DNA of 48,908 nt, taken from Tidjanibacter sp. (lineage in GTDB: Bacteria > Bacteroidota > Bacteroidia > Bacteroidales > Rikenellaceae). The notes below the pieces were generated by a model. It was given only the letters and a program-made list of their open reading frames with translations. It ran no database searches and was not told the origin of the DNA. Both the position numbers and the translations under genes were made by a program. Positions within the stretch are counted from its first letter, which is position 1; each line of letters begins with the position of its first letter. Where the stretch lies: contig JAGBGK010000040.1 of assembly GCA_017936005.1 (NCBI GenBank), forward strand, positions 1-48,908, given 5' to 3'. Shown piece after piece: positions 15,809-24,233 of the stretch.

Positions 15809-16579
15809 CTACTCCCCTCCCAGCCATTCGAGAAACTCGTTGGTACGCGAGCGAGAGACAAACAAATCATCCCTCTTGTTTCCTTTGAGTTGCACCTTGA
15901 GTCGAGAGCCAAAGTGTTTGGTTACCAGATGTATGGCACTTAAAGAAACAATAAACGAGCGACCTATGCGGAAGAACAACTCAGGATTGATTTTATTCTC
16001 CACCGTGTCGAGCGAGTCGTCAATCACATACTCCCTACCCTCGTCTGTTACAATATGAGAAGTCTTGCTTTCGGAGTAGAAGAAAGCAATATTTTCGGTC
16101 TTGATGGGTACAATCTTGTCGCCAATCTTCACCACAAAACGGTCCTTGTATTGATTCTTCGGCGTAGGCGTAAAGAGTTCGGCCAACTTGGAATAATCTA
16201 TGGTGGGTTGGGGAGTTGCTATCCCGAGCGAACGACAATGCTCTACGGCACAACGCAGAGCCTCCTCGTCGAGTGGTTTGAGGAGGTAATCCACCGAGTG
16301 AATTTTGAACGCATCAAGTGCGTAACTATCGTATGCTGTGGTGATTACCACCTTGCCACAAACCGTGGTTTGTTTGAAGATATCGAAGCACAGGCCGTCG
16401 GATAGTTGAACATCCATAAACACAAGGTCGGCTCCGTGGGGATTATTCTCAAACCACTCCACGGCATCGGCCACCGAGCCAATACATTCAACAACCGTCA
16501 AGTCGGGGGCGGTTTTTGCAAGTGCGCGCTTCAAGTTCAGTTGTGAAGGAATCTCATCCTCTATAATCAAAACTCTCAT
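15809..16579 (-). CDS. LytTR-family response regulator
   Basis: Cytosolic transcription regulator of a two-component system, 256 residues. The receiver domain is at about 1-120, with acidic pocket IIEDE and phospho-acceptor Asp56 (LVFMDVQLSDG). The switch residues sit in VVITTAYDSYALDAF and Lys in VDYLLKPLDE. The C-terminal LytTR DNA-binding domain is at about 150-256 (KIGDKIVPIKTENIAFFYSE, FFRIGRSFIVSLSAIH). Its start overlaps the end of the kinase gene by 4 bases, indicating coupled translation. No target gene can be read from the sequence. Confidence 0.93.
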   Translation of the reverse strand: MRVLIIEDEIPSQLNLKRALAKTAPDLTVVECIGSVADAVEWFENNPHGADLVFMDVQLSDGLCFDIFKQTTVCGKVVITTAYDSYALDAFKIHSVDYLLKPLDEEALRCAVEHCRSLGIATPQPTIDYSKLAELFTPTPKNQYKDRFVVKIGDKIVPIKTENIAFFYSESKTSHIVTDEGREYVIDDSLDTVENKINPELFFRIGRSFIVSLSAIHLVTKHFGSRLKVQLKGNKRDDLFVSRSRTNEFLEWLGGE

Positions 16580-17580
16580 AGTAAAGGTAGTTTCACGGTA
16601 AAATACTTGTTGTCGTTGACAACCTCAATGTTCTTGCCAGCCAATATGTTGTATTGCTCTCGTAGGTTTTTGAGGCCCACACCCATCGAGTCGGCTGGAG
16701 TGTGTTTGAGGTGTATGTTGTTGCGTACCACAATTTGGTTATTCTCGCTGAAAATCTCAATTAAGAGTTTGTTGTTGGGCCCCACAGCATTGTGCTTAAA
16801 TGCATTCTCCACAAGAACTTGGAGTGCACACGGGATGATTTTTTTATTCAAGTCAGCCTCGTCGAGGGTGATGTCTATCTCGAAGGAGTCCAAAAATCGT
16901 TCCCTCATAACCCCGGTGTAGAGGTGTACGAAATCCATCTCTTTGCCCAATTCCACGGTAACATAATCCTCCTGTTTGAGCAAGTAGCGATAGATGTTTG
17001 CAAGTTTTTTGATGTAGTCGCTAGCCCTCTCGGTTTGTTTCTCCTGCACTAGGTAGTCGAGAATACTCAAACTATTAAACAAGAAGTGTGGGTCAAGTTG
17101 CCTTTTGAGCTGTGCGTATTGATACTGCGTACGTTTGTTTTTGGCTATCACCTTCGACATCTGTGTACGCGAGTTGCGAAACCACAACCACAGGTAGAGA
17201 ATTAGAAGAATGATGGTGTTACCCAAAGCCGCCGTAAAAAGAAGCGAATACCACTCTGCCGTAAAGGTTTGGCACCCCACCTGCGAAGATGCAGCAAAGG
17301 TGGCCACCACCGAACTCAACAACACAATAACAAACCTAGCAAAGAGTTTTGTTGCAAGGTTTGTGTCGAACACTTTGGTTTTGCTTAATGCATAACCCAA
17401 AAACAATGTAAGAGAGAGTGTTACGGGCAGTATCAACGGATCCAGAAAGATGCTGCGGAAGGAGAAGAACAACTCGAAACCACCAATCTCTTCAAAGTAG
17501 CGATATATGCGCACAAGCCCTATTCGCAAGAGCAGAATAGAGATGATAACGGCAAGCAATCGGCGTAGTTCTTTGGACAT
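16576..17580 (-). CDS. LytS-type sensor histidine kinase (His_kinase PF06580 class)
   Basis: Membrane sensor of the adjacent LytTR regulator, 334 residues. About four hydrophobic segments (around 8-25, 45-65, 80-97 and 112-133) form a sensor without a large extracytoplasmic domain. The kinase core follows, with phospho-acceptor His165 in LKRQLDPHFLFNSLS and the ATP-binding domain with VENAFKHNAV and GVGLKNLREQY. It overlaps the regulator gene by 4 bases. The gene upstream, a small membrane protein, ends 42 bases earlier. Confidence 0.92.
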   Translation of the reverse strand: MSKELRRLLAVIISILLLRIGLVRIYRYFEEIGGFELFFSFRSIFLDPLILPVTLSLTLFLGYALSKTKVFDTNLATKLFARFVIVLLSSVVATFAASSQVGCQTFTAEWYSLLFTAALGNTIILLILYLWLWFRNSRTQMSKVIAKNKRTQYQYAQLKRQLDPHFLFNSLSILDYLVQEKQTERASDYIKKLANIYRYLLKQEDYVTVELGKEMDFVHLYTGVMRERFLDSFEIDITLDEADLNKKIIPCALQVLVENAFKHNAVGPNNKLLIEIFSENNQIVVRNNIHLKHTPADSMGVGLKNLREQYNILAGKNIEVVNDNKYFTVKLPLL

Positions 17581-17622
17581 AGCGGCGTGGTGTGTTTTTT
17601 TGCATTCGCAGATATTCGGGTC

Positions 17623-17973
17623 CTATCGTTTGCTGGCGATGATTACGGTTATCCAACCCATGATTTCCGTGACCAGAAAGGTTGTGATTTCACTGGCATA
17701 GGTAACCAAAAACGGTGCTCCTGAGGCGAGTAGCCATCGTCCACCGAGCGTTCCGAGGTAGAAGGCTGCAAAGCAACATAGGGCGGCAATGGCGGCCGAC
17801 ACTTCGAGCGGAAGCCCATAGGCATAGCAGACCAGCACAATGGTTGAAATTGTGAGCAACGAGAGTACAATCTCATCCGAAAACCCGAATCGCCTTAGCA
17901 GAAACGACGATGCTGCGTGGGCGAGTGCCATAGGGTGGATAATCCACGAGCACTTTTTCAGTTTAGCGTCCAT
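17623..17973 (-). CDS. Small membrane protein of unknown function
   Basis: 116 residues with three or four hydrophobic helices (about 10-25, 32-52, 56-77 and 82-112) and no motif I recognise. It sits between an SH3-like membrane protein (44 bases upstream) and the LytS-type kinase (42 bases downstream), all on the minus strand, so it is probably co-transcribed with the two-component pair. An accessory role in signal sensing is possible but unsupported. Confidence 0.6.
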   Translation of the reverse strand: MDAKLKKCSWIIHPMALAHAASSFLLRRFGFSDEIVLSLLTISTIVLVCYAYGLPLEVSAAIAALCCFAAFYLGTLGGRWLLASGAPFLVTYASEITTFLVTEIMGWITVIIASKR

Positions 17974-18016
17974 AGTGGTTAAGTGAGGTTTTAGGTTCTG
18001 GCTAAATTTCTGTGTT

Positions 18017-19180
18017 CTATTTCTCTTTCACGACTTTGCCGCGTCCGGCGTCACGATAGCGGTTTCCTTTCTCGTCCACATATCCACCCGTCAGACGATG
18101 CTTCAAAAGACCAATAACGGTTCCTGCTGCATCCACCAACAATCCGGCCGATCCCGGGAACCCATTGTAGATGATGACAAGGAGTGATAGAAGTGCAAAA
18201 CACGCGATGATGCCGGAAAGTATGCCGATGAGGCCACAGAGTATAAATCCCAAGTGCAGCAATACAAAAGATATGATTAACCACGCAACCATTGTTGGGA
18301 TTGATGTTGCGAAGGATTTACTTTTTATCATAATGTGTATACAGAACAACAACTGCGCAACAGCGGTGCCAATCAGAATCTCGGTGTCTGCATACCAACA
18401 CAGCCTGCTATCCAAGTCGAGCAACGCCGCCCCTGCCAGCGAAATGAGCATACCGGTCTTCCATTTGATTTTATCTCCTTTGGATTTGTTTATGTTGCCG
18501 AGCGTGTAATAGGTCAATGCATAGGTGCTGAGTGCCACGATAATGGGGAGAATTGTATCCCACCCTCTCCAGTCAAAAACGTAGCGCCAGACACTAGCAA
18601 AATCGGTGTGGAAGAGGTAGACTTGTTGGACGGCAATAATCAACGAGGCAATTGTCAGCAGAGATAGAGCCGAAACCCAACCAACTTTACCCTTCTTGAT
18701 GAAATAAACAAGGGCAAAAGCTATCAGCATCAGGAGTACGGCAATCGCTTGTAGGGCCGCCGCTGTTTTGCCAATCTCCTCGTGTTGCTCTTCGGTGAAA
18801 TTGTCATAGTTGTCGTAATAGCCCAACTTTTTACTCATTGCCCTCCACGTTACAAAGTAGTTGTCGGCATCTTCGCCCGTCTTGATGACGCTGTCAAAAT
18901 ACAAGGCATTTCCATCCACATACCCAAAACCTCCATTAAAAGGAATTTTCATCCATTCGTGTCCGGTAGGAGCATATTCGGGTATGATTTCGTAGTCGGT
19001 TTGGATTCTGTTGTTGCCTTTTTTTATCCGACCAATAACCTTGGACTTCTTGGACGGTTGCTCATACACATCGGTAGTGTACTCAACATCGTACCTGTAA
19101 TATATGCTTCCGTAGGCAGAGAGTGATGCAAGGGTGAAAATAGCCACCAACAACATCCTGATGATAACGCTCTTTTTCAT
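18017..19180 (-). CDS. Signal-peptide protein with SH3b-like domain and multiple membrane helices
   Basis: 387 residues. The N-terminal signal segment (about 1-24) is followed by an extracytoplasmic bacterial SH3-like region (about 30-95: TTDVYEQPSKKSKVIGRIKKG, then HEWMKIPFNGGFGYVDGNAL), the pattern of SH3_3 domains that bind peptidoglycan-like ligands. At least seven hydrophobic segments follow between about 140 and 350. The tail is basic (GGYVDEKGNRYRDAGRGK). It is the first gene of a possible four-gene minus-strand unit ending in the LytS/LytR-type pair, so it may report on the cell wall to them; that is inference. Confidence 0.6.
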   Translation of the reverse strand: MKKSVIIRMLLVAIFTLASLSAYGSIYYRYDVEYTTDVYEQPSKKSKVIGRIKKGNNRIQTDYEIIPEYAPTGHEWMKIPFNGGFGYVDGNALYFDSVIKTGEDADNYFVTWRAMSKKLGYYDNYDNFTEEQHEEIGKTAAALQAIAVLLMLIAFALVYFIKKGKVGWVSALSLLTIASLIIAVQQVYLFHTDFASVWRYVFDWRGWDTILPIIVALSTYALTYYTLGNINKSKGDKIKWKTGMLISLAGAALLDLDSRLCWYADTEILIGTAVAQLLFCIHIMIKSKSFATSIPTMVAWLIISFVLLHLGFILCGLIGILSGIIACFALLSLLVIIYNGFPGSAGLLVDAAGTVIGLLKHRLTGGYVDEKGNRYRDAGRGKVVKEK

Positions 19181-19218
19181 AAGTAGGTCTTCTTGTGTAA
19201 TTATGTTTTAGGGTTTGT

Positions 19219-19249
19219 AAAGGTATGGCATTTTATTGAAAAATGCAAT
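19219..19249 (-). promoter_or_regulatory. Promoter of the SH3-like/two-component gene cluster
   Basis: TACCTTTA (19219-19226 on the minus strand) is one base off the -7 consensus. TTG (19247-19249) sits 20 bases further upstream as a -33 box. The leader is about 30 nt. Confidence 0.5.
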
Positions 19250-19342
19250 TTTCAGGCGGATTTTTGTTCTATTTCATCATCCTAAATCGTCCATTCGTCA
19301 ATGTTTTTTCACACACCACACCTTATATTTATATATAATTGC

Positions 19343-19350
19343 TACATTGC
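19343..19350 (+). promoter_or_regulatory. Possible -7 box of the transporter/amylase operon
   Basis: TACATTGC resembles TAnnTTTG with a missing T, 63 bases before the transporter ATG. No certain -33 box was found. Confidence 0.3.
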
Positions 19351-19360
19351 GGGGACTTTA

Positions 19361-19372
19361 TGCACATGTGCA
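19361..19372. promoter_or_regulatory. Perfect 12-bp palindrome in the transporter operon leader, candidate operator
   Basis: TGCACATGTGCA is a perfect palindrome 10 bases downstream of the possible -7 box. Its size and placement fit a repressor operator. No regulator gene of the LacI type is present in the window. Confidence 0.35.
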
Positions 19373-19413
19373 CGAGAAACAAAACAAACAAAACATAAAA
19401 CTTTCAACAACCA

Positions 19414-20769
19414 ATGAGTAACAAAAAACCAAACCTTTCGTTCAAGCAGATGTGGAATCTGAGCTTCGGATTCTTCGGCGTACAGATTGCCTATGCACTG
19501 CAAAGCGCCAACATCAGCCGTATCTTCGCCACCCTCGGTGCCGACCCCCACACGTTGAGTTTCTTCTGGGTATTGCCTCCCCTTATGGGTATGATTGTTC
19601 AGCCCATCGTGGGTGCCATGAGCGACAAAACCTGGTGCCGACTGGGCCGTCGCAAACCCTATCTCTACATTGGCTCCATTGTAGCTGTGATTGTAATGGC
19701 GCTGCTGCCCAACTCGGGTAGCTTCAACCTCACCGTAAAGGCCGCTCTCGGCTTTGGTGCTGTGATGCTGATGTTGCTCGACACATCAATCAACATGGCT
19801 ATGCAGCCCTTCAAGATGATGGTGGGCGATATGGTAAACGAGGAGCAGAAAACAAGGGCATATTCCATCCAGAGCCTTTTGTGTAATGCAGGCTCGCTGG
19901 TTGGCTACCTCTTCCCCTACCTCTTCACTTGGATCGGTATCAAGAACACCGCTCCCGAGGGTATGATTCCTCCTTCGGTAACGTGGTCGTTCTACATCGG
20001 TGCCATCATCCTAATCCTCTGTGTGCTCTACACCGGCGCCACTGTGAAGGAGATGAACCCCGAGGAGTATGCCAAATTCCACAATATCGAGGAGAAAAAA
20101 GAGGGCGAGAAAGAGGAGAAAACCGGCATTGTTAAGCTGCTTGTGAAGGCTCCCAAAGCTTTCTGGCAGATTGGTCTTGTACAGTTCTTCTGCTGGTTTG
20201 CGTTCCTCTATATGTGGAACAACACCACGGGTGCCATTGCTGAGAATGTATGGGGTACCGTTGACGCCAAGTCGGCCGCCTTCCAGAGCGCAGGCGACTG
20301 GACCGGCGTATTGTTCGCCGTTCAGGCCATCGGCTCCATCCTTTGGGCACTCGTATTGCCTATGTTCCGTAGCGAGAAAGTGGGCTATTCGTTGAGCCTT
20401 GTGCTTGGTGCGGCCGGTTTCATCTCGACCTATTTCATCAGCAATCAGTATATGCTCTTTGTGTCGTTCCTGCTGATTGGTTGCGCATGGGCAGCAATGT
20501 TGGCAATGCCTTTTGCAATGCTGACCAACTCGCTGTCTGGCAAGTCGATGGGTACCTACTTGGGCCTCTTCAACTGCACCATCTGCCTGCCCCAGATTGT
20601 GGCAGCATTGGTGGGTGGCTTCCTCTTCAAGACCTTTGGTGGCGAAATGGTTGCGCTCGACAATGGTGCAATGGTACAGAGTGGTCAGGGTGTGATGCTC
20701 GTGATTGCAGGTATCTCGTTGCTTATCGCTGCTCTTGCAGTATTCGGCATCAAAACAAAAAGGCAATAA
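19414..20769 (+). CDS. MFS transporter of the maltose/sucrose (SLC45/MalY-like) type
   Basis: Inner-membrane secondary transporter, 451 residues, about twelve hydrophobic segments. It opens with LSFKQMWNLSFGFFGVQIAYALQ, carries the family RRKPY loop signature (SDKTWCRLGRRKPYLYIG) and has an acidic/lysine-rich central loop (EEKKEGEKEEKTG). Close neighbours are starch enzymes, so maltose or maltodextrin uptake from the periplasm is the most likely role; in Bacteroides a related gene lies near sus functions. It heads a four-gene run (transporter, GH13 lipoprotein, susA-like, malQ) with gaps of 29, 21 and 30 bases. Confidence 0.88.
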   Translation: MSNKKPNLSFKQMWNLSFGFFGVQIAYALQSANISRIFATLGADPHTLSFFWVLPPLMGMIVQPIVGAMSDKTWCRLGRRKPYLYIGSIVAVIVMALLPNSGSFNLTVKAALGFGAVMLMLLDTSINMAMQPFKMMVGDMVNEEQKTRAYSIQSLLCNAGSLVGYLFPYLFTWIGIKNTAPEGMIPPSVTWSFYIGAIILILCVLYTGATVKEMNPEEYAKFHNIEEKKEGEKEEKTGIVKLLVKAPKAFWQIGLVQFFCWFAFLYMWNNTTGAIAENVWGTVDAKSAAFQSAGDWTGVLFAVQAIGSILWALVLPMFRSEKVGYSLSLVLGAAGFISTYFISNQYMLFVSFLLIGCAWAAMLAMPFAMLTNSLSGKSMGTYLGLFNCTICLPQIVAALVGGFLFKTFGGEMVALDNGAMVQSGQGVMLVIAGISLLIAALAVFGIKTKRQ

Positions 20770-20798
20770 TTTGTAATACAATAACATAGACACAAACT

Positions 20799-23700
20799 AT
20801 GAAAAAAACATTTTTCGGTTCGATGAAGATTATGGCCCTGTTGCTCGTTGCAGCCGCAGGACTTATGACCTCTTGTGAGGATAGGGGTGAAGACGACGTG
20901 GTGGGGGCAAACACCCCCATCAACATCACCGCATCCATTGGGGTTTTCAACACCCAATCCAGGGCCACCGACACCTCTTTTGAGGAGGGTGATGCCATTG
21001 GTTTGCACGTGATTACTTCCACCCCACATCACAACAACGCAAAGTATACCTTCTCGAATGGCGAGTTTGTCGCAGCACAAAAGACCAATTGGTACGACAG
21101 CCCATCCTTGAAGGCACACTTCATTGCCTACTATCCCTATAATACCAACGCAGCCTACTCGGCAAAGACCGGTTACACCATCAATTTGAAGATGAATCAG
21201 GGTACGGCAGAGGCCTACAAGGAGTCGGATTTGATGTTTGCACAGACTTGGTCAACCCCCACCAAAGAGGCCGTACACCTCCCCTTCAAACACATTCTTT
21301 CGAAGTTGGTAGTGCTTATTGACAACCCCACTGGCGAGGAGATTGCCTCTGTTAGCGTGCAGAACCTCTCCGGGAGTGTTACCTACAACTACCTTGAAGA
21401 GCAGATTATCACCAGCACTTCAAAGGTCAATTTCACCCCCGCCCCCATCTCAATGAGCAGCAAGACCGGCTATGCACTCATCGTTGCTCCACAAGAGGCA
21501 GAGGATAGTGCCGTGTTGGTACAGACCAAATCGGACAAGCAATTCTTCTTTAAGATTGCCCCCACGACTTTCGCGTCGGGTCAGGCATACACTCTCGATC
21601 TCAAACTCGAAAACGAGAGCCAAAACATGCAATTTACTCCCACCATCAGCGATTGGACTGTGGAGAATAGCGATATGGAGTTTGAGCGTACCGACAACGA
21701 TGTGGTTATCGAAGAGACCTACACCATTGACGACGTTGACCCCAACCTCTCGTGGCCTCTCACCTCAACCCTTCCCGAGCTCATTTCGGACACCGACGAC
21801 GACATTGTGGTTGTTGTGAACACTCAGGGCACAAGCCTCAAAGCAGGCACCGCTCTCTATGCTCACACCGGTGTAATCACCAACCTGAGTTCCGGCGATG
21901 GCGACTGGAAATATGTGAAACACGCGTGGAATGTTGATGCTGACGATTGTAAACTCACCCACGTTGGTAACGGCATCTATGCAATGCTTATCCCCTATGG
22001 TGCAAGGTCCTTCTATGGTGTTCCTGCCAACGAGGAGATTCTCCGCCTTGCATTCGTATTCCGCACCACCGGCGGCACTACCGAGATTAAGAATAATGGC
22101 TCCGACATATTCGTGGACCTTGTTGATGCCAGCGAGTTGGCCGTACAGATTATGTCGCCAGACAACGGTACCATATATAAGGTTGGCGATGTGGTAAACG
22201 TGAAGGTTGTGGCTCAGAATGCCGTAAACCTCTCGCTTGAACTCAATGGTACGGAGGTTAAGGCCACCACCGGTGGAGATATCCTCTACGACTATACTTT
22301 CACCGAGAATTGCGACGCAACATTCACCGCAATCGCAACCAACAGCAAGGGCGAGAAGGTTTACGACACCGTCACCGTGGCATCTCTCGGCGACACCCAG
22401 ACTATCTCCCGCCCCGCAGGTGCAACAGATGGTGTGAGCGTTAGTGGCTCGGAGGCAACCTTTGTACTCTACGCTCCCGGCAAAAAGCAGATTTTGTTGC
22501 TTGGTGATTTCAACAACTACGCACCCTCCAATGCATATATGATGCACAAGGATGGTGATTACTTCTGGACTACCGTGAGTGGCTTGCAGCCCGAAACCGA
22601 GTATGGCTATCAGTATCTTGTTGACGGCACAATCAAGGTGGGCGACCCCTACTGCGAGAAGATTCTCGACCCCTGGAATGACAAGTGGATTAACCAAAAT
22701 GCAGAGATTTACCCTAACCTGAAACCCTTCCCCGCCGAGACTACCGACATTGTTTCGGTGTTTACCACCTCGACCAAAGAGTACAATTGGGCTGTTTCGG
22801 ACTTCAAACGCCCCAACCGCCACTCGCTTGTAATCTACGAGTTGCTGCTCCGCGACTTCACCGAGGAGGGCTCGGTGCGTGCTGCCATCGAGAAACTCGA
22901 CTATCTCGACAAACTTGGCGTGAATGCTATCGAGTTGTTGCCCATTCAGGAGTTTGACGGCAACGATTCGTGGGGCTACAACCCCTGCTTCTACTTCGCT
23001 CCCGACAAGGCCTATGGTCCCAAGGACGAGTATAAGAGGTTTGTGGACGAGTGCCACAAGAGGGGTATTGCTGTGATTCTCGACGTGGTGTTCAACCACA
23101 CTACCGGCCTGTTCCCGTGGGCAAAGATGTGGTGGAACTCATCGACCAACAAGACCGCATCGAACAACCCCTTCTTCAATGTTGATGCGCCTCACAATTG
23201 GAGCGTATATCACGATTTGAACCACACTTTCCACAAAACACGCTCCTACATTAAGGATGTGTTGAAGTTCTGGATTGAGGAGTACAACATCGACGGCTAT
23301 CGCTTCGACCTCACCAAAGGTTTTGTTCAGAATCCTTCTAACTACGATGCAGGTGGCTACTCCTCGCAGCGTATTGGTTTCTTGAAGGAGTATGCCGATG
23401 CTATTCGTGCGGCAGAGGGTGGCGAGGATGCCTACATCATCTTCGAGCACTTCTGCGATGGTAGCGAAGAGAATGAGCTTGCAGCCTACAAAGAGATTAT
23501 GCTCTGGCGTAACGCCAACGAGGCCTCGATGGAGAGCGGTATGGGTTGGAGCGGTAAGGACAACTTCTCCCACATTAGTGCCTATGGTCGCGTTGGCTTT
23601 GCAGAGAGCCACGACGAAGAGAGGGTGGCCTACAAGGTTAAGACCTACGGTCAGGCACCTCTCAAAAACGGCTACATATCACAGAACGTTATCAACCAGC

Positions 23701-24212
23701 TCACCGGCCTTTATGCACTCGAATATCTCTCGCCCTACACCAAGATGATGTGGCAGTTTGGCGAGTTGGCCTACGACTTCTCGATTAACAGCAACGAGCA
23801 GGGTGTTGTCGGTTCGGGCGATGCCTATCGTACCCACCGTAAACCCATTCCTTGGAAACTCGGCTACGACAAGGATGGTAAGCGTATGACACTCTACAAC
23901 AACCTCAGCAAGATTATCTCGTTCCGTACCGAGAATGCCCAGATTTTCTCGTCCGACTCCGGTGACAAGGAGCGTAAGACTTGGAATGTGGGTGGCAATG
24001 TAATGGGTGGTAAAACCCTTGTGCTGAGCAACAACTATGGTGGTGTCATCGTGGTGGCCAACCAATCCACTGCACAGGCAACCACCACCGTTAACGTCCC
24101 ACAGACTGGTGAGTGGACCAACATCATCACTGGTGAGAAGGTGACGCTCGGCTCCTCTTACAGCGTAACCCTCGACGCACACGGCTACATCGTTCTGGGT
24201 AAGGTGAACTAA
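20799..24212 (+). CDS. Fimbrillin-like domain fused to a GH13 alpha-amylase, lipoprotein
   Basis: 1137 residues. The lipobox ends at Cys26 (LMTSC). About 40-275 is a fimbrillin-like (Mfa-like) domain with RATDTSFEEGDAIGLHV, FIAYYPYNTNAAYS and FKHILSKLVVLIDNP. About 305-445 is a beta region I cannot name. About 450-530 is Ig-like. About 545-640 is an E-set/CBM48-like module (LLLGDFNNYAP). The GH13 barrel at about 670-1055 has YGPKDEYKRFVDECHKRGI, nucleophile Asp in GYRFDLT (about 836), acid Glu in IIFEHF (about 884) and Asp in ESHDEER (about 939). It is predicted to be a surface enzyme that degrades starch or branched glucans, taking the place of SusG. Fusion to a fimbrillin-like domain is unusual to me. 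Confidence 0.85.
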   Translation: MKKTFFGSMKIMALLLVAAAGLMTSCEDRGEDDVVGANTPINITASIGVFNTQSRATDTSFEEGDAIGLHVITSTPHHNNAKYTFSNGEFVAAQKTNWYDSPSLKAHFIAYYPYNTNAAYSAKTGYTINLKMNQGTAEAYKESDLMFAQTWSTPTKEAVHLPFKHILSKLVVLIDNPTGEEIASVSVQNLSGSVTYNYLEEQIITSTSKVNFTPAPISMSSKTGYALIVAPQEAEDSAVLVQTKSDKQFFFKIAPTTFASGQAYTLDLKLENESQNMQFTPTISDWTVENSDMEFERTDNDVVIEETYTIDDVDPNLSWPLTSTLPELISDTDDDIVVVVNTQGTSLKAGTALYAHTGVITNLSSGDGDWKYVKHAWNVDADDCKLTHVGNGIYAMLIPYGARSFYGVPANEEILRLAFVFRTTGGTTEIKNNGSDIFVDLVDASELAVQIMSPDNGTIYKVGDVVNVKVVAQNAVNLSLELNGTEVKATTGGDILYDYTFTENCDATFTAIATNSKGEKVYDTVTVASLGDTQTISRPAGATDGVSVSGSEATFVLYAPGKKQILLLGDFNNYAPSNAYMMHKDGDYFWTTVSGLQPETEYGYQYLVDGTIKVGDPYCEKILDPWNDKWINQNAEIYPNLKPFPAETTDIVSVFTTSTKEYNWAVSDFKRPNRHSLVIYELLLRDFTEEGSVRAAIEKLDYLDKLGVNAIELLPIQEFDGNDSWGYNPCFYFAPDKAYGPKDEYKRFVDECHKRGIAVILDVVFNHTTGLFPWAKMWWNSSTNKTASNNPFFNVDAPHNWSVYHDLNHTFHKTRSYIKDVLKFWIEEYNIDGYRFDLTKGFVQNPSNYDAGGYSSQRIGFLKEYADAIRAAEGGEDAYIIFEHFCDGSEENELAAYKEIMLWRNANEASMESGMGWSGKDNFSHISAYGRVGFAESHDEERVAYKVKTYGQAPLKNGYISQNVINQLTGLYALEYLSPYTKMMWQFGELAYDFSINSNEQGVVGSGDAYRTHRKPIPWKLGYDKDGKRMTLYNNLSKIISFRTENAQIFSSDSGDKERKTWNVGGNVMGGKTLVLSNNYGGVIVVANQSTAQATTTVNVPQTGEWTNIITGEKVTLGSSYSVTLDAHGYIVLGKVN

Positions 24213-24233
24213 TAAACCGACAAAACCGACAAA

